The notes: generated by a model not told the origin, from the sequence alone. DNA of 13,141 nt from JAVXCQ01 sp036659415 (GCA_036659415.1 JAVXCQ010000029.1:1-13141); one strand, 5' to 3'. Counted from the first letter of the stretch, positions 1 to 7,785 are shown. Numbers and translations are program-made.

Positions 1-1285
1 TTTGTGCCCCAATATAGGCATTATCCCCCACTGTGAGCGTGCTGGCCGCACTATCACCATTGACAAGTCCATAGGCAAACGCATAGTTTTCAGTACTTGT
101 TGCTAGCCCTACAAGCCTGGCCTCCTTGCCAATAGTTAGGTCACTACCCTCATCATTAAGTAAACCATAAGCACGAGCAGTACCATTACAGTTAGTCTGT
201 GCGCCAAACTCAAGCTGATCTCCCCAGGTTAATTTCAGCGCACCACCAGCAGCCGTTGTACTGCCGGTGGCATTTCTAACACCGTAGGTATTGATATAGG
301 CTGCTGTTCCTCCTCCGATACTGATAACCTTGGTCTTATTGCCCAAGTTAAGGATGTTTTTGGTATTATTATTGATGCCGTAAGCTCTCCCTTTGCCACC
401 ACCAGTAACCGTTACCTGCGCACTAATCGTGCTCTGATCTCCCACGGTCACCGTATTATTACTGTCAGGATTAGTACCATCACCATTTTGAAGACCATAG
501 GCTTGAATAAAGCTACCGGCAGTCCCCGTAGCCTCAGCTCTAAGCGTGGTGTGAGCGCCTAAAGTCAGCACACTCTGCGAGCTCATTTCACCACTAGAGA
601 TAGCGTAAGCACGCACGATATTCCCAGTACCTGAGGCTATCGCCGTCAAAGTAGCGTTTGCTCCCAGTGTAGTTATAGCATCTTGTCTGGTCAGCAAGGC
701 TTTACTGCTTACCTCCACCCAGGTGGGAGTTACCTGCTGCCCACTTGCTTGCGCCGTAACAGTTAAATTATCCCCGATGTCCAGTTTTCCCTCTCCATGA
801 CTAATACCAATAGCACTACCGCCATACTTACTAGTAGTACTACTAGTACTGTTGACAGTAACCTTAGCCCCCAAAGTAAGGTCAGCTTGATTATTATACA
901 CACCCATGGCACCGCTACCACCCACATTTGTATCACCGGTCCACTCGTTCTTCGCTGTCAGTGTACTGCCAGCAGCAACAGTAGTGACGCTATGCTCAGC
1001 ATGAAGAGCGTACACCTGGTCATGAGCAGTTGTAGCTGTAATCGTCGTCCCTGCTAGCTTAATACCAGTGATTGCACTACCGAGCTGACCTGTTACTTTA
1101 ATGCCATAGGTGTCTTCTCCAGTAGTACTAGTATTAGTAACACTAACAGGATCTGTAACCGTTACATCATTAGTCGTAATCTCCCTGCCAATCACCTCTG
1201 CCGCTGCCGCTGCCGCCTGACCATAGGGTAGCGTCGTTAGGATTAACCCCAAAATAATTGTTGTTGCCAGCTTGTTTTTTTTCAT
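1..1285 (-). CDS. Large exported repeat protein, probable autotransporter/adhesin, N-terminal 428 residues (3' end outside window)
   Basis: The frame is open from an ATG at 1285 to the window edge, giving 428 codons with no stop. Residues 1-29 form a clear Sec signal peptide: MKKNK, a hydrophobic core (about 7-20), then PYGQ and six alanines, with cleavage likely just before Glu30. The rest is rich in Thr, Ser, Gly, Ala and Asn, with one Cys, and is built of repeats of about 31-39 residues. Each has an (A/T)YG(I/L/V)-like start followed by an LTLG/LTVGD-like strand and a VxAxAxG-like strand; starts are near residues 59, 91, 127, 158, 226, 262, 301, 333, 372 and 404. This is typical of a parallel beta-helix passenger. 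A GAGGGAG ribosome binding site precedes the ATG, and a strong promoter lies at 1434-1461. The right-hand gene in this window has similar rungs and a beta-barrel, so an autotransporter is inferred, but no barrel is visible here. Another surface-anchored repeat protein is possible. Confidence 0.85.
   Translation of the reverse strand, partial: MKKNKLATTIILGLILTTLPYGQAAAAAAEVIGREITTNDVTVTDPVSVTNTSTTGEDTYGIKVTGQLGSAITGIKLAGTTITATTAHDQVYALHAEHSVTTVAAGSTLTAKNEWTGDTNVGGSGAMGVYNNQADLTLGAKVTVNSTSSTTSKYGGSAIGISHGEGKLDIGDNLTVTAQASGQQVTPTWVEVSSKALLTRQDAITTLGANATLTAIASGTGNIVRAYAISSGEMSSQSVLTLGAHTTLRAEATGTAGSFIQAYGLQNGDGTNPDSNNTVTVGDQSTISAQVTVTGGGKGRAYGINNNTKNILNLGNKTKVISIGGGTAAYINTYGVRNATGSTTAAGGALKLTWGDQLEFGAQTNCNGTARAYGLLNDEGSDLTIGKEARLVGLATSTENYAFAYGLVNGDSAASTLTVGDNAYIGAQ
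829..848. repeat. 20-base perfect palindrome inside the left adhesin gene
   Basis: The 20 bases equal their own reverse complement, centred on AGTACT. They lie inside a Ser/Thr-rich stretch (residues about 146-152) written with alternating AGT and ACT codons, which complement each other. The palindrome may therefore be only a by-product of codon choice. Confidence 0.6.
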
Positions 1286-1370
1286 CCTAGCTCCCTCTTT
1301 CTTTTTGTCGTATTCTGCCCCTCCGTCCTCACGGTTCGGTCATACCCAAAACATTACAAAAGGATACTTG

Positions 1371-1417
1371 TTGTATAAAAAACGTACTTATGAGGCGTAA
1401 TTGTATTTTTTATACAA
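1371..1417. repeat. Inverted repeat in the adhesin leader, 12-base perfect arms
   Basis: TTGTATAAAAAA (1371-1382) is repeated as its exact reverse complement at 1406-1417, separated by 23 bases. The right part (1401-1417) is itself a smaller inverted repeat, TTGTAT-5 bases-ATACAA, so the half-site TTGTAT/ATACAA occurs three times. It starts about 10 bases downstream of the predicted transcription start for the left adhesin gene. It could be an operator or a 5' mRNA hairpin; sequence alone does not decide. Confidence 0.6.
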
Positions 1418-1433
1418 TCCATCGTTAACCTTT

Positions 1434-1461
1434 ATGATACTAAAGAAAAAGTGCTTGTCAA
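1434..1461 (-). promoter_or_regulatory. Sigma-70-type promoter for the left adhesin gene
   Basis: On the minus strand a perfect TTGACA (1456-1461) is followed after 16 bases by TATCAT (1434-1439), five of six matches to TATAAT. The predicted start is near 1427, giving a leader of about 140 bases to the ATG at 1285. It lies downstream of the HAD gene terminator, so the adhesin should be an independent unit. Confidence 0.75.
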
Positions 1462-1494
1462 ACACTTTTTGTGTTTTTAAATACTACAAAACAG

Positions 1495-1527
1495 AAAAAA
1501 TCGCCAACCGGCAAACACGGTTGGCGA
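1495..1527 (-). terminator. Rho-independent terminator of the membrane protein-HAD operon
   Basis: On the minus strand a perfect 10-base stem, TCGCCAACCG paired with CGGTTGGCGA around a 7-base loop, is followed directly by six T and then CTGTTTT. It lies 37 bases after the HAD stop codon. Confidence 0.9.
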
Positions 1528-1563
1528 TAATATTAAATTGAAGCTATAAAAATTGCGTTTACA

Positions 1564-2382
1564 TTACACTAATTCCACTTTTATTTGCTGAGTTAAAACG
1601 CTTTCCAGGGCGAGCGCTACGCCGTCCTGGTCATGTGCCGCAGTAACCAGCTTGGCTACCGCCTGCACTGCTGGCTTGGCATTAGCTACTGCTACGCCCA
1701 GCCCAGCATTTTGAATCATGGACAAGTCATTATTGGAATCTCCGATACACATAATCTCGCTGTCTTGTAGCCCATAGGTTCGTGCCACTGCCTGCACAGC
1801 CTGCCATTTGTTGACTCCTGGAGCCATTAGTTCCAAAAAGTTATCTTTGGAGCTGGTAATATCAAGGCTACCAGCAAAATGCTCCGCAAACTCGCTCCAA
1901 GCCGCCGCAAAAGTCGCTGCCGGTGTCATGACCAGTAGTTTATAGGGGCTAGTAGTAATTTCGTACACTGCCTCGCCCAAAGCCACTGCTTCAATACCGG
2001 CGATTTTAGTATACATAGCCGAAAAATCATTATGTTCTTTGATGAACATTTGGTCACCAATATACACCTGCACATAATACTGGTGCTCCTTACAATAAGC
2101 CAAGGCGGCCAGTGCGGTAGAAAGTTCCAGGGGCTTTTCGTAGAAAACCTCCCCGGAGCGGCTACCCTTAACCAGTGCACCGTTATAAGTCACCAGCGGT
2201 ACGTCCAGCTCCAAACTATCAGCAAAGGGCTTCACCGATTTGTACATTCGGCCAGTGGCCAGCAAAAACACGACCCCAGCAGCTACTGCCTTGCGAATAG
2301 CTTGCGCATTGCGTGGGGAAATTTGGCACTCCCGGTTGAGCAAAGTATCGTCCATATCACTGGCAATTAATTTGATTGTCAC
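1564..2382 (-). CDS. Cof-type HAD-IIB family phosphatase
   Basis: This is a 272-residue protein of the usual length for Cof/YbjI/YidA-type haloacid dehalogenase hydrolases, cytosolic Mg-dependent enzymes that remove phosphate from sugar phosphates, nucleotides or cofactors. Motif I is DMDDTLL, with the nucleophile Asp9 and acid/base Asp11. Motif II is the ATGRM block (42-46), motif III probably Lys192 in GVNKWQAV, and motif IV GDSNNDLSMI (214-223), which binds the metal. Residues about 85-185 form the type IIB cap that sets substrate specificity. The start is GTG at 2382, with GAGGGA about 6 bases upstream; no better ATG exists in frame. The gene follows the upstream membrane-protein gene by 14 bases, so the two are probably co-transcribed, and it ends before a strong terminator. 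The substrate cannot be predicted. Confidence 0.93.
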   Translation of the reverse strand: MTIKLIASDMDDTLLNRECQISPRNAQAIRKAVAAGVVFLLATGRMYKSVKPFADSLELDVPLVTYNGALVKGSRSGEVFYEKPLELSTALAALAYCKEHQYYVQVYIGDQMFIKEHNDFSAMYTKIAGIEAVALGEAVYEITTSPYKLLVMTPAATFAAAWSEFAEHFAGSLDITSSKDNFLELMAPGVNKWQAVQAVARTYGLQDSEIMCIGDSNNDLSMIQNAGLGVAVANAKPAVQAVAKLVTAAHDQDGVALALESVLTQQIKVELV

Positions 2383-2396
2383 TTAACATCCCTCTT

Positions 2397-2735
2397 TCAT
2401 CTATCTTGAATTAACAGCGCCAACACCACAGAAACTACCGCCACTTGCACAAGGAGGAGCAGCACACCTGCTCCGTCCAGCACGTTCCACCCTGGTAAGA
2501 GATTAATCGTGAGATACGCCAAGGTCACTGTCCACAACGTGGAAAAAGCCAGCTGTGCCCAACGGCTGCGTACCACACGGCGGCTCACGGTATGGAAAAT
2601 CGCCCCCCATACTCCCACTAGCAAACTACCGGCGATTTGTCCGCCGAGGGTCACAATTTGTAGTGCTGTACTCATACTGAGCAAAATATAAATGAGCGTG
2701 CTTAGGGTAACTGCCCGCAATAATAAGCCAATCAT
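2397..2735 (-). CDS. Small multi-pass membrane protein of unknown function
   Basis: The 112-residue protein is very hydrophobic, with about four predicted transmembrane segments (near 2-20, 26-49, 60-81 and 88-109). A short basic loop, SRRVVRSR (51-58), probably faces the cytoplasm. No catalytic motif is visible. The last part, LLPGWNVLDG followed by a hydrophobic helix, faintly resembles the YvlD/phage-holin-like four-helix family, but this is too weak for a name. The ATG at 2735 has a good GGAGG ribosome binding site 8 bases upstream. The HAD phosphatase gene follows after 14 bases, so they form an operon with its own promoter at 2754-2782. The reading frame is well supported; the function is unknown. 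Confidence 0.8.
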   Translation of the reverse strand: MIGLLLRAVTLSTLIYILLSMSTALQIVTLGGQIAGSLLVGVWGAIFHTVSRRVVRSRWAQLAFSTLWTVTLAYLTINLLPGWNVLDGAGVLLLLVQVAVVSVVLALLIQDR

Positions 2736-2753
2736 CTACTCGCCTCCGCCTTG

Positions 2754-2782
2754 ATTATAGCACAGCCCGTGGCTCAGTTCTA
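2754..2782 (-). promoter_or_regulatory. Extended -10 promoter for the membrane protein-HAD operon
   Basis: On the minus strand TGCTATAAT gives a perfect -10 (2754-2759) with the TGn extension. The -35 at 17 bases, TAGAAC (2777-2782), is weak (three of six). The predicted start is near 2747, which leaves a leader of only about 12 bases, beginning roughly at the GGAGG ribosome binding site. Confidence 0.65.
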
Positions 2783-2807
2783 CCGCCTGCCCACCACCGC
2801 ACTGTCC

Positions 2808-2840
2808 AAAAAAGGAGTGCCCCGCACTGCGGAACACTCC
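2808..2840 (-). terminator. Rho-independent terminator after rubredoxin
   Basis: On the minus strand GGAGTGTTCCGC pairs with GCGGGGCACTCC (12 base pairs, including two U-G pairs) around a 3-base loop, followed by six T. It begins 8 bases after the rubredoxin stop codon. Confidence 0.88.
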
Positions 2841-2848
2841 CTAATTAC

Positions 2849-3007
2849 TTACACTGCTTGGAACTGGTCTTTGCCGACGCCACAAATAGGACAGCACCAA
2901 TCTTCCGGAATGTCTTCAAACTTAGTGCCCGGAGCGATACCGCTATCCGGATCACCTACGCTTTCGTCATATTCATAACCACAAACAATACAAACCCATT
3001 TTGTCAT
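2849..3007 (-). CDS. Rubredoxin
   Basis: This 52-residue protein is a canonical rubredoxin, a small cytosolic one-electron carrier with a single iron held by four cysteines. The two knuckles are CIVCGY (Cys6, Cys9) and CPICG (Cys39, Cys42). The family residues YDxxxGDPDxGIxPGTxFEDIPxDW lie between them, so both sequence and length fit. In anaerobes such proteins commonly feed electrons to oxygen or peroxide reductases, but no partner gene is in the window. The ATG at 3007 is chosen because GGAAGGGAGAG lies about 8 bases upstream; a GTG at 3037 in the same frame would add ten residues not typical of the family and has no comparable site. The gene has its own promoter overlapping the end of uvrC and its own terminator. 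Cys38, next to the iron ligand Cys39, is an extra cysteine. Confidence 0.97.
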   Translation of the reverse strand: MTKWVCIVCGYEYDESVGDPDSGIAPGTKFEDIPEDWCCPICGVGKDQFQAV

Positions 3008-3035
3008 TACTAAACTCTCCCTTCCTACTGTCAGC

Positions 3036-3051
3036 ACGGTGCTAGCACCGT
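3036..3051. promoter_or_regulatory. 16-base perfect palindrome in the rubredoxin leader (possible operator)
   Basis: ACGGTGCTAGCACCGT is identical to its reverse complement. It lies between the predicted transcription start (about 3073) and the rubredoxin ribosome binding site. It has no loop or T-run that would make it a terminator, so a dimeric regulator site is possible. That is inference only. Confidence 0.45.
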
Positions 3052-3079
3052 ACGTTACTAAAAAACCATCTATGCGTTC

Positions 3080-3108
3080 ATTATACCATCTCGTCAGGAG
3101 CTATTCAA
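3080..3108 (-). promoter_or_regulatory. Sigma-70-type promoter for rubredoxin, overlapping the uvrC stop
   Basis: On the minus strand TTGAAT (3103-3108) is followed after 17 bases by TATAAT (3080-3085), preceded by TGG, which is an extended -10. The -35 box includes the last codons of uvrC and touches its TAG stop (3101-3103). The predicted start is near 3073, about 66 bases before the ATG. Confidence 0.8.
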
Positions 3109-4945
3109 TTCTTAGCTGAGGGGCAGCTGTGTCTTTTTTCGCAACTATGTCCATGCGAAAAAAGTCATAGAGCTTTTGGGCACTGGGATAGTTCATGCCG
3201 TCGACTGCTGCCAGCTCGGTGACCGTGGCCGCTTTCATTGCGTCCAACGAGCCAAAAATGCGCCAGAGGTTTTGCCGGCGAGTAGGGCCAATCCCCTCGA
3301 TGTGGTCTAGCACCGACACCAAATTACGCTTGCTCCGCAGTTGACGATGAAAAGTAATCGCAAAGCGATGAGCTTCATCACGAATACGCTGAATTAAATG
3401 CAGTGCCGCCGAGGCTTTCTCCAAAATAATACTCTCGCTGACACCCTCCACAAAAATCTCTTCTTCCCGTTTGGCCAGACCAATCACCGGTACTTCGTGG
3501 AGTCCTAGTCCCCGAATGACCTCCAAAGCAGAACTCAGCTGCCCTTTGCCGCCGTCAATCACAACAAGGCTAGGCAAATCCGCAAGCGGGCTATAGCGCC
3601 GATACACTACCTCCTGCATGGATTTGAAATCATCGGGTTTACCCTCGGCGGAAATAATTTTGTATTTGCGATAATCCTTTTTACTGGGCTTGCCGTGCCG
3701 AAACACTACCATCGAAGCCACAGTTTCCGTACCCTGCGTATGAGAAATATCGAAACAGTCCATGCGTGCCAAAGGCTGAGCTAAACCCAGTGCCAGTTGC
3801 AATTCTTCCGCCGCTTCTTCATCCGTGAGCAGGGAGATTTTCCCCTTGCGAAGCCGTTCTTCCAGATGTTTGTGGGCATTTTCCAGCACCATCTTGAGCA
3901 GCTCGTGCTTTAAACCCCGCTGTGGCGCCAAAAGTTCTACTTTGTGCCCCGCTTTGGTAGTAAGCCACGCCGTCAGAAGTTCCCTTTCCTCCGCTACCGG
4001 GAGCAAGGGCAAGAGAATTTCCCGTGGGACAAAAGTTGCCTCGTGATAATATTGCTGCAAAAAAGCCGTGAGCAAGGTAACGGCGTTTTCTTCGGCTTCC
4101 TCTTTGAGGAAGAAATTATCCCGCCCTACCAGTTTGCCCGCCCGCACAAAAAAGATTTGAATACAGACCCCGGTAGCGTCCCGTGCCAGTGCAATAGCGT
4201 CCTGGTCGCCTCCATCGGTGACGGCTTTTTGCTGAGCATTCAGATTGGCTACAGCTTGCAGTTGGTCACGCAGACGAGCGGCTGCTTCAAAATTATAGGC
4301 GTCTGCCGCTGTTTGCATTCTTTGCTTCAAGTTGCGTTCCAGCTCTGCGGTACGCCCGTCCAACAAAAGTAAAATCGCTTGAATCATCTGCCCATAGTCC
4401 GCTACGCTAATCTGCCCCGTGCAGGGTGCCAAACAGCGTTTAATATGATATTGCAAACAAGGTCGGTCTACGTTAAGTTTGCGACAATTGCGCAGAGGAA
4501 ACATACTGCGGATTAATTTCACCGTAGCATGAAGCGCACCGGCATCGGCATAGGGTCCGTAATATTTAGCACCATCCCTCAGAATTTTGCGTGTCACATA
4601 CAGGCGGGGAAATTCTTCTTGCAAGGTTACTTTCAAATAGGGGTAGGTTTTATCGTCTTTAAGACTAATATTATAGCGTGGGCGATACTTTTTAATGAGA
4701 TTACACTCCAAAATCAAAGCTTCCATCTCATTGGCGGTAACAATGGTTTCAATCTCACACACCTTCGCCACCAAAGCCTTGACCTTAGGCGTATGAGTCG
4801 CTAGCTGGCGAAAGTAACTGCGCACTCTGTTTTTCAACACTACCGCCTTACCCACATAGATAATCTTGCCCTCGGCATCGTGCATGAGATACACTCCGGG
4901 ACTATTCGGCAATACGGCTAAAGTTTTGGCGAGAGCCTCTTTCAT
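3101..4945 (-). CDS. uvrC: Excinuclease ABC subunit UvrC
   Basis: UvrC is the nuclease of nucleotide excision repair; recruited by UvrB at a lesion, it cuts first 3' and then 5' of the damage. The N-terminal GIY-YIG nuclease (about 13-90) shows GVYLM and YVGKA plus the NEMEALILE block. Four cysteines (154, 163, 171, 175) match the iron-sulfur ligand pattern reported for E. coli UvrC. A UVR domain (about 200-234) binds UvrB. The RNase H-like second nuclease contains FDISHT (Asp399), VVIDGGKGQ (Asp464) and FHRQLRS (His533). Tandem helix-hairpin-helix motifs (about 540-597), with HIEGIGPTRR, bind DNA. The 614-residue length is normal. I chose the ATG at 4945, which overlaps the uvrA stop as ATGA and implies translational coupling; a GTG at 4954 would add three residues. 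Confidence 0.97.
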   Translation of the reverse strand: MKEALAKTLAVLPNSPGVYLMHDAEGKIIYVGKAVVLKNRVRSYFRQLATHTPKVKALVAKVCEIETIVTANEMEALILECNLIKKYRPRYNISLKDDKTYPYLKVTLQEEFPRLYVTRKILRDGAKYYGPYADAGALHATVKLIRSMFPLRNCRKLNVDRPCLQYHIKRCLAPCTGQISVADYGQMIQAILLLLDGRTAELERNLKQRMQTAADAYNFEAAARLRDQLQAVANLNAQQKAVTDGGDQDAIALARDATGVCIQIFFVRAGKLVGRDNFFLKEEAEENAVTLLTAFLQQYYHEATFVPREILLPLLPVAEERELLTAWLTTKAGHKVELLAPQRGLKHELLKMVLENAHKHLEERLRKGKISLLTDEEAAEELQLALGLAQPLARMDCFDISHTQGTETVASMVVFRHGKPSKKDYRKYKIISAEGKPDDFKSMQEVVYRRYSPLADLPSLVVIDGGKGQLSSALEVIRGLGLHEVPVIGLAKREEEIFVEGVSESIILEKASAALHLIQRIRDEAHRFAITFHRQLRSKRNLVSVLDHIEGIGPTRRQNLWRIFGSLDAMKAATVTELAAVDGMNYPSAQKLYDFFRMDIVAKKDTAAPQLRIE

Positions 4946-7785
4946 TGTACCCACCCATTCTTGGCTGCGGTTTGCAGTGCTGTCTTTAAATAAGCACCAG
5001 TGTAGGACTTCTTACTGGCGGCCACTTTTTCCGGTGTCCCGCAGGCTACTAGTTTGCCGCCTTTGTCGCCGCCCTCTGGCCCTAAATCAACTAAATAATC
5101 CGCAGTTTTAATCACGTCCAGATTGTGTTCAATCACAATTACAGTGTCGCCTGCCTCTACGAGCCGCTGTAAAACCTCCAGCAACTTATGAACATCGGCA
5201 ATGTGCAGTCCTGTGGTCGGTTCGTCTAGCAAATACAGGGTTTTGCCCGTACTACGCCTAGACAGCTCCGTTGCTAGTTTGACCCGCTGAGCTTCACCGC
5301 CGGACAGGGTCGTCGCTGCCTGACCTAACCTGATATACCCCAACCCCACGTCTTCCAGCACGGCCAGCTTATTATAAATGCGGGGTAAGTTTTGGAAAAA
5401 TACGCACGCTTCCGACACTGTTAAATTGAGCACCTGCGCAATATTTTTGCCCTTGTAGTGTACTTCTAGGGTTTCCCGATTATAACGTGCACCGTTACAC
5501 ACTTCACAGGGCACATAGACGTCCGGCAAAAAGTGCATTTCAATCTTATTCATTCCATCGCCACGGCAAGCTTCACAGCGGCCGCCTTTGACGTTAAAGC
5601 TAAACCGTCCCGGCTTGTAGCCCCGGACTTTGGCTTCATTGGCATTACTAAACAGCTCCCGGATATAATCAAAAACACCGGTATAGGTGGCTGGATTGGA
5701 ACGTGGTGTCCGCCCAATGGGAGATTGGTCGATATTAATAACTTTATCAATATGTTCTAAACCAGTAATAGTTTTGTGGGCAGCCGGACGCAAGCGTGCG
5801 CCGTTCAGCTTCGCCGCCAACGCATTATACAAAATATCGTTGACCAGCGTACTTTTACCACTACCGGACACACCTGTTACCACCGTGAGCACCCCCAAAG
5901 GAAACGCCACGGTGAGATTTTGCAGATTATTAGCTCGTGCCCCTTTAATAGTTAGCTGATAACCAGAGCCCTGCCGTCTAACTTTGGGTACAGGAATAAA
6001 CTGGGTACCATTAAGATACTGCCCAGTAATGGACGCTGGATTAGCCTTAATCTCCTCCACCGTACCCTGTCCCACAACATAGCCCCCGTGCTCGCCGGCA
6101 CCGGGACCAATATCAATAATTTGATCCGCCGCATACATGGTTTCTTCGTCATGTTCTACTACCAGGAGGGTATTACCCAAATCCCGCAAATGTTTGAGGG
6201 TTTCTAGCAGTTTGCTGTTGTCCCTTTGGTGCAGACCAATACTAGGTTCGTCCAAAATATACAGCACTCCCACCAGTCCCGAACCAATCTGTGTCGCCAG
6301 ACGAATTCGCTGGGCTTCCCCGCCGGACAGCGTGCCGGCTGCCCGATCTAGGCTCAAATAATCCAGTCCCACGTTATTCAAAAAGTGTAGCCGTGCCAAA
6401 ATTTCTTTCAAAACTTGTTTAGCAATTATTTGTTCCCGGTCAGTGAGCTGAAGCTCCGCAAAAAACCGCACTGCCTCCCGCACCGTCATTGCCGTCACCT
6501 GACAAATGTTCTGCCCTCCGACTAAAATAGACAATACCTCCGGCTTGAGCCGGGCACCGTGACAACTAGGGCAGGGCGTATGGGACATAAATTCTTCCAT
6601 GCGCAGCCGTTCCAGTTCCGAAAAAGCTTGTTTATGCCGCCGTTTAATAATATTAAGCACACCTTCAAAGGGACGGTCGTAAGTTTTGTGCTGACCGTCC
6701 AAGGTTGTGTAGTCAAAAGCAAAATGTTCTGTGCCGGTGCCATGCAGTAGCTTTTCCTGCAAGGTCTGGGGCAAATCCTGCCAAGTATTCTGCAAGCTGT
6801 AGCCATAGGCTTTGAGCACAGCCGTCAGGTGCAAACGATCGTAGGCACTTTCTGTCGTACTAATGCCCCCCAACACACCCTCGGCAAAGGTTTTGCTGCC
6901 ATCAGTAAGCACCAGCCCCACATCTACTTCCAAATTCATACCTAAACCAGTGCAAACCGGACAAGCGCCGTAAGGACTATTAAAGGAAAAAAGCCGTGGT
7001 TCCAATTCTGGCATACTAATGCCACAATCGCTACAGGCAAAATGCTCGCTGTACATCGTACTGGCACCGTCCACCACTGCGATTTCCACCAAGCCCTCGG
7101 CTAAACCCAGCGCTGTTTCCAGCGAGTCCGCCAAGCGTTGCGTTATGTTTTCCCGTACTGCCAAGCGGTCAACCACTACCGACAATTCGTGTTTTTTCTT
7201 TTTATCCAAAACAATGTCTTCGTCCAAAGTACGGACTTCGCCATCAAGCCGTACCCGCATATAACCGGCACGGCGCATATTTTCTAGAATTTTTTGGTGC
7301 TCGCCCTTGCGCCCCCGTACCAGCGGTGCTAAAATCATAAACTTCGTACCACTGGGTAACAGCAGTACCTGATCTACAATTTGTTCCACACTTTGTCGCT
7401 CAATCACTTTGCCACATTTGGGGCAATGGGGTACGCCCAGCCGTGCAAACAACAGCCGTAAATAATCATAAATCTCCGTCACCGTGCCTACGGTAGAACG
7501 AGGATTGCGGTTAGTGGTTTTTTGGTCAATGGAGATGGCAGGCGATAAACCCTCGATATAATCCACGTCCGGTTTATCCATCTGCCCCAAAAATTGTCGT
7601 GCATAGGCGGACAGGGACTCCACATAGCGTCGCTGTCCCTCGGCATAAATCGTATCAAAAGCCAGGGACGACTTCCCCGAACCGGATAAACCAGTAATCA
7701 CGACAAGCGCATTACGAGGAATTTCCACATCAATATTTTTGAGATTGTGCTGACGTGCACCTTTAATAATTAATTTTTCCTTCAT
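4942..7785 (-). CDS. uvrA: Excinuclease ABC subunit UvrA
   Basis: UvrA is the damage-sensing ATPase of nucleotide excision repair, acting as a dimer that loads UvrB. It has two ABC-type ATPase modules. The first has Walker A GLSGSGKSS (32-40), signature LSGGEAQR (486-493) and Walker B ILDEPSIGLH. The second has GVSGSGKST (638-646), LSGGEAQR (827-834) and LLDEPTTGLH. Zinc-binding cysteine pairs are seen at 121/124, 251/254, 275/278, 405/408, 737/740 and 760/763, including the GRCEAC...CEVC module that recognises damage. The 947 residues are normal for the family. The ATG at 7785 has an AGGGAG site 6 bases upstream. The 60 bases between uvrB and uvrA hold no gene and no terminator, only a short GGCTAGCC palindrome, so uvrB and uvrA are probably one transcript. 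The stop overlaps the uvrC start. Confidence 0.98.
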   Translation of the reverse strand: MKEKLIIKGARQHNLKNIDVEIPRNALVVITGLSGSGKSSLAFDTIYAEGQRRYVESLSAYARQFLGQMDKPDVDYIEGLSPAISIDQKTTNRNPRSTVGTVTEIYDYLRLLFARLGVPHCPKCGKVIERQSVEQIVDQVLLLPSGTKFMILAPLVRGRKGEHQKILENMRRAGYMRVRLDGEVRTLDEDIVLDKKKKHELSVVVDRLAVRENITQRLADSLETALGLAEGLVEIAVVDGASTMYSEHFACSDCGISMPELEPRLFSFNSPYGACPVCTGLGMNLEVDVGLVLTDGSKTFAEGVLGGISTTESAYDRLHLTAVLKAYGYSLQNTWQDLPQTLQEKLLHGTGTEHFAFDYTTLDGQHKTYDRPFEGVLNIIKRRHKQAFSELERLRMEEFMSHTPCPSCHGARLKPEVLSILVGGQNICQVTAMTVREAVRFFAELQLTDREQIIAKQVLKEILARLHFLNNVGLDYLSLDRAAGTLSGGEAQRIRLATQIGSGLVGVLYILDEPSIGLHQRDNSKLLETLKHLRDLGNTLLVVEHDEETMYAADQIIDIGPGAGEHGGYVVGQGTVEEIKANPASITGQYLNGTQFIPVPKVRRQGSGYQLTIKGARANNLQNLTVAFPLGVLTVVTGVSGSGKSTLVNDILYNALAAKLNGARLRPAAHKTITGLEHIDKVINIDQSPIGRTPRSNPATYTGVFDYIRELFSNANEAKVRGYKPGRFSFNVKGGRCEACRGDGMNKIEMHFLPDVYVPCEVCNGARYNRETLEVHYKGKNIAQVLNLTVSEACVFFQNLPRIYNKLAVLEDVGLGYIRLGQAATTLSGGEAQRVKLATELSRRSTGKTLYLLDEPTTGLHIADVHKLLEVLQRLVEAGDTVIVIEHNLDVIKTADYLVDLGPEGGDKGGKLVACGTPEKVAASKKSYTGAYLKTALQTAAKNGWVQ

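Noticed and set aside
797..1057. 86-codon plus-strand frame in the left adhesin region
   Set aside because: The minus-strand frame is open throughout, has a signal peptide, repeats, a ribosome binding site and a promoter. The plus-strand frame has none of these.
1286..1350. Riboswitch in the adhesin leader (small CCGT-GAGG-ACGG hairpin)
   Set aside because: Only a four-base-pair hairpin and a weak outer pairing are visible, and no known aptamer consensus was recognised.
3035..3037. GTG at 3037 as the rubredoxin start
   Set aside because: It would add ten residues not found in typical rubredoxins and would run through the well-placed ribosome binding site of the ATG at 3007.
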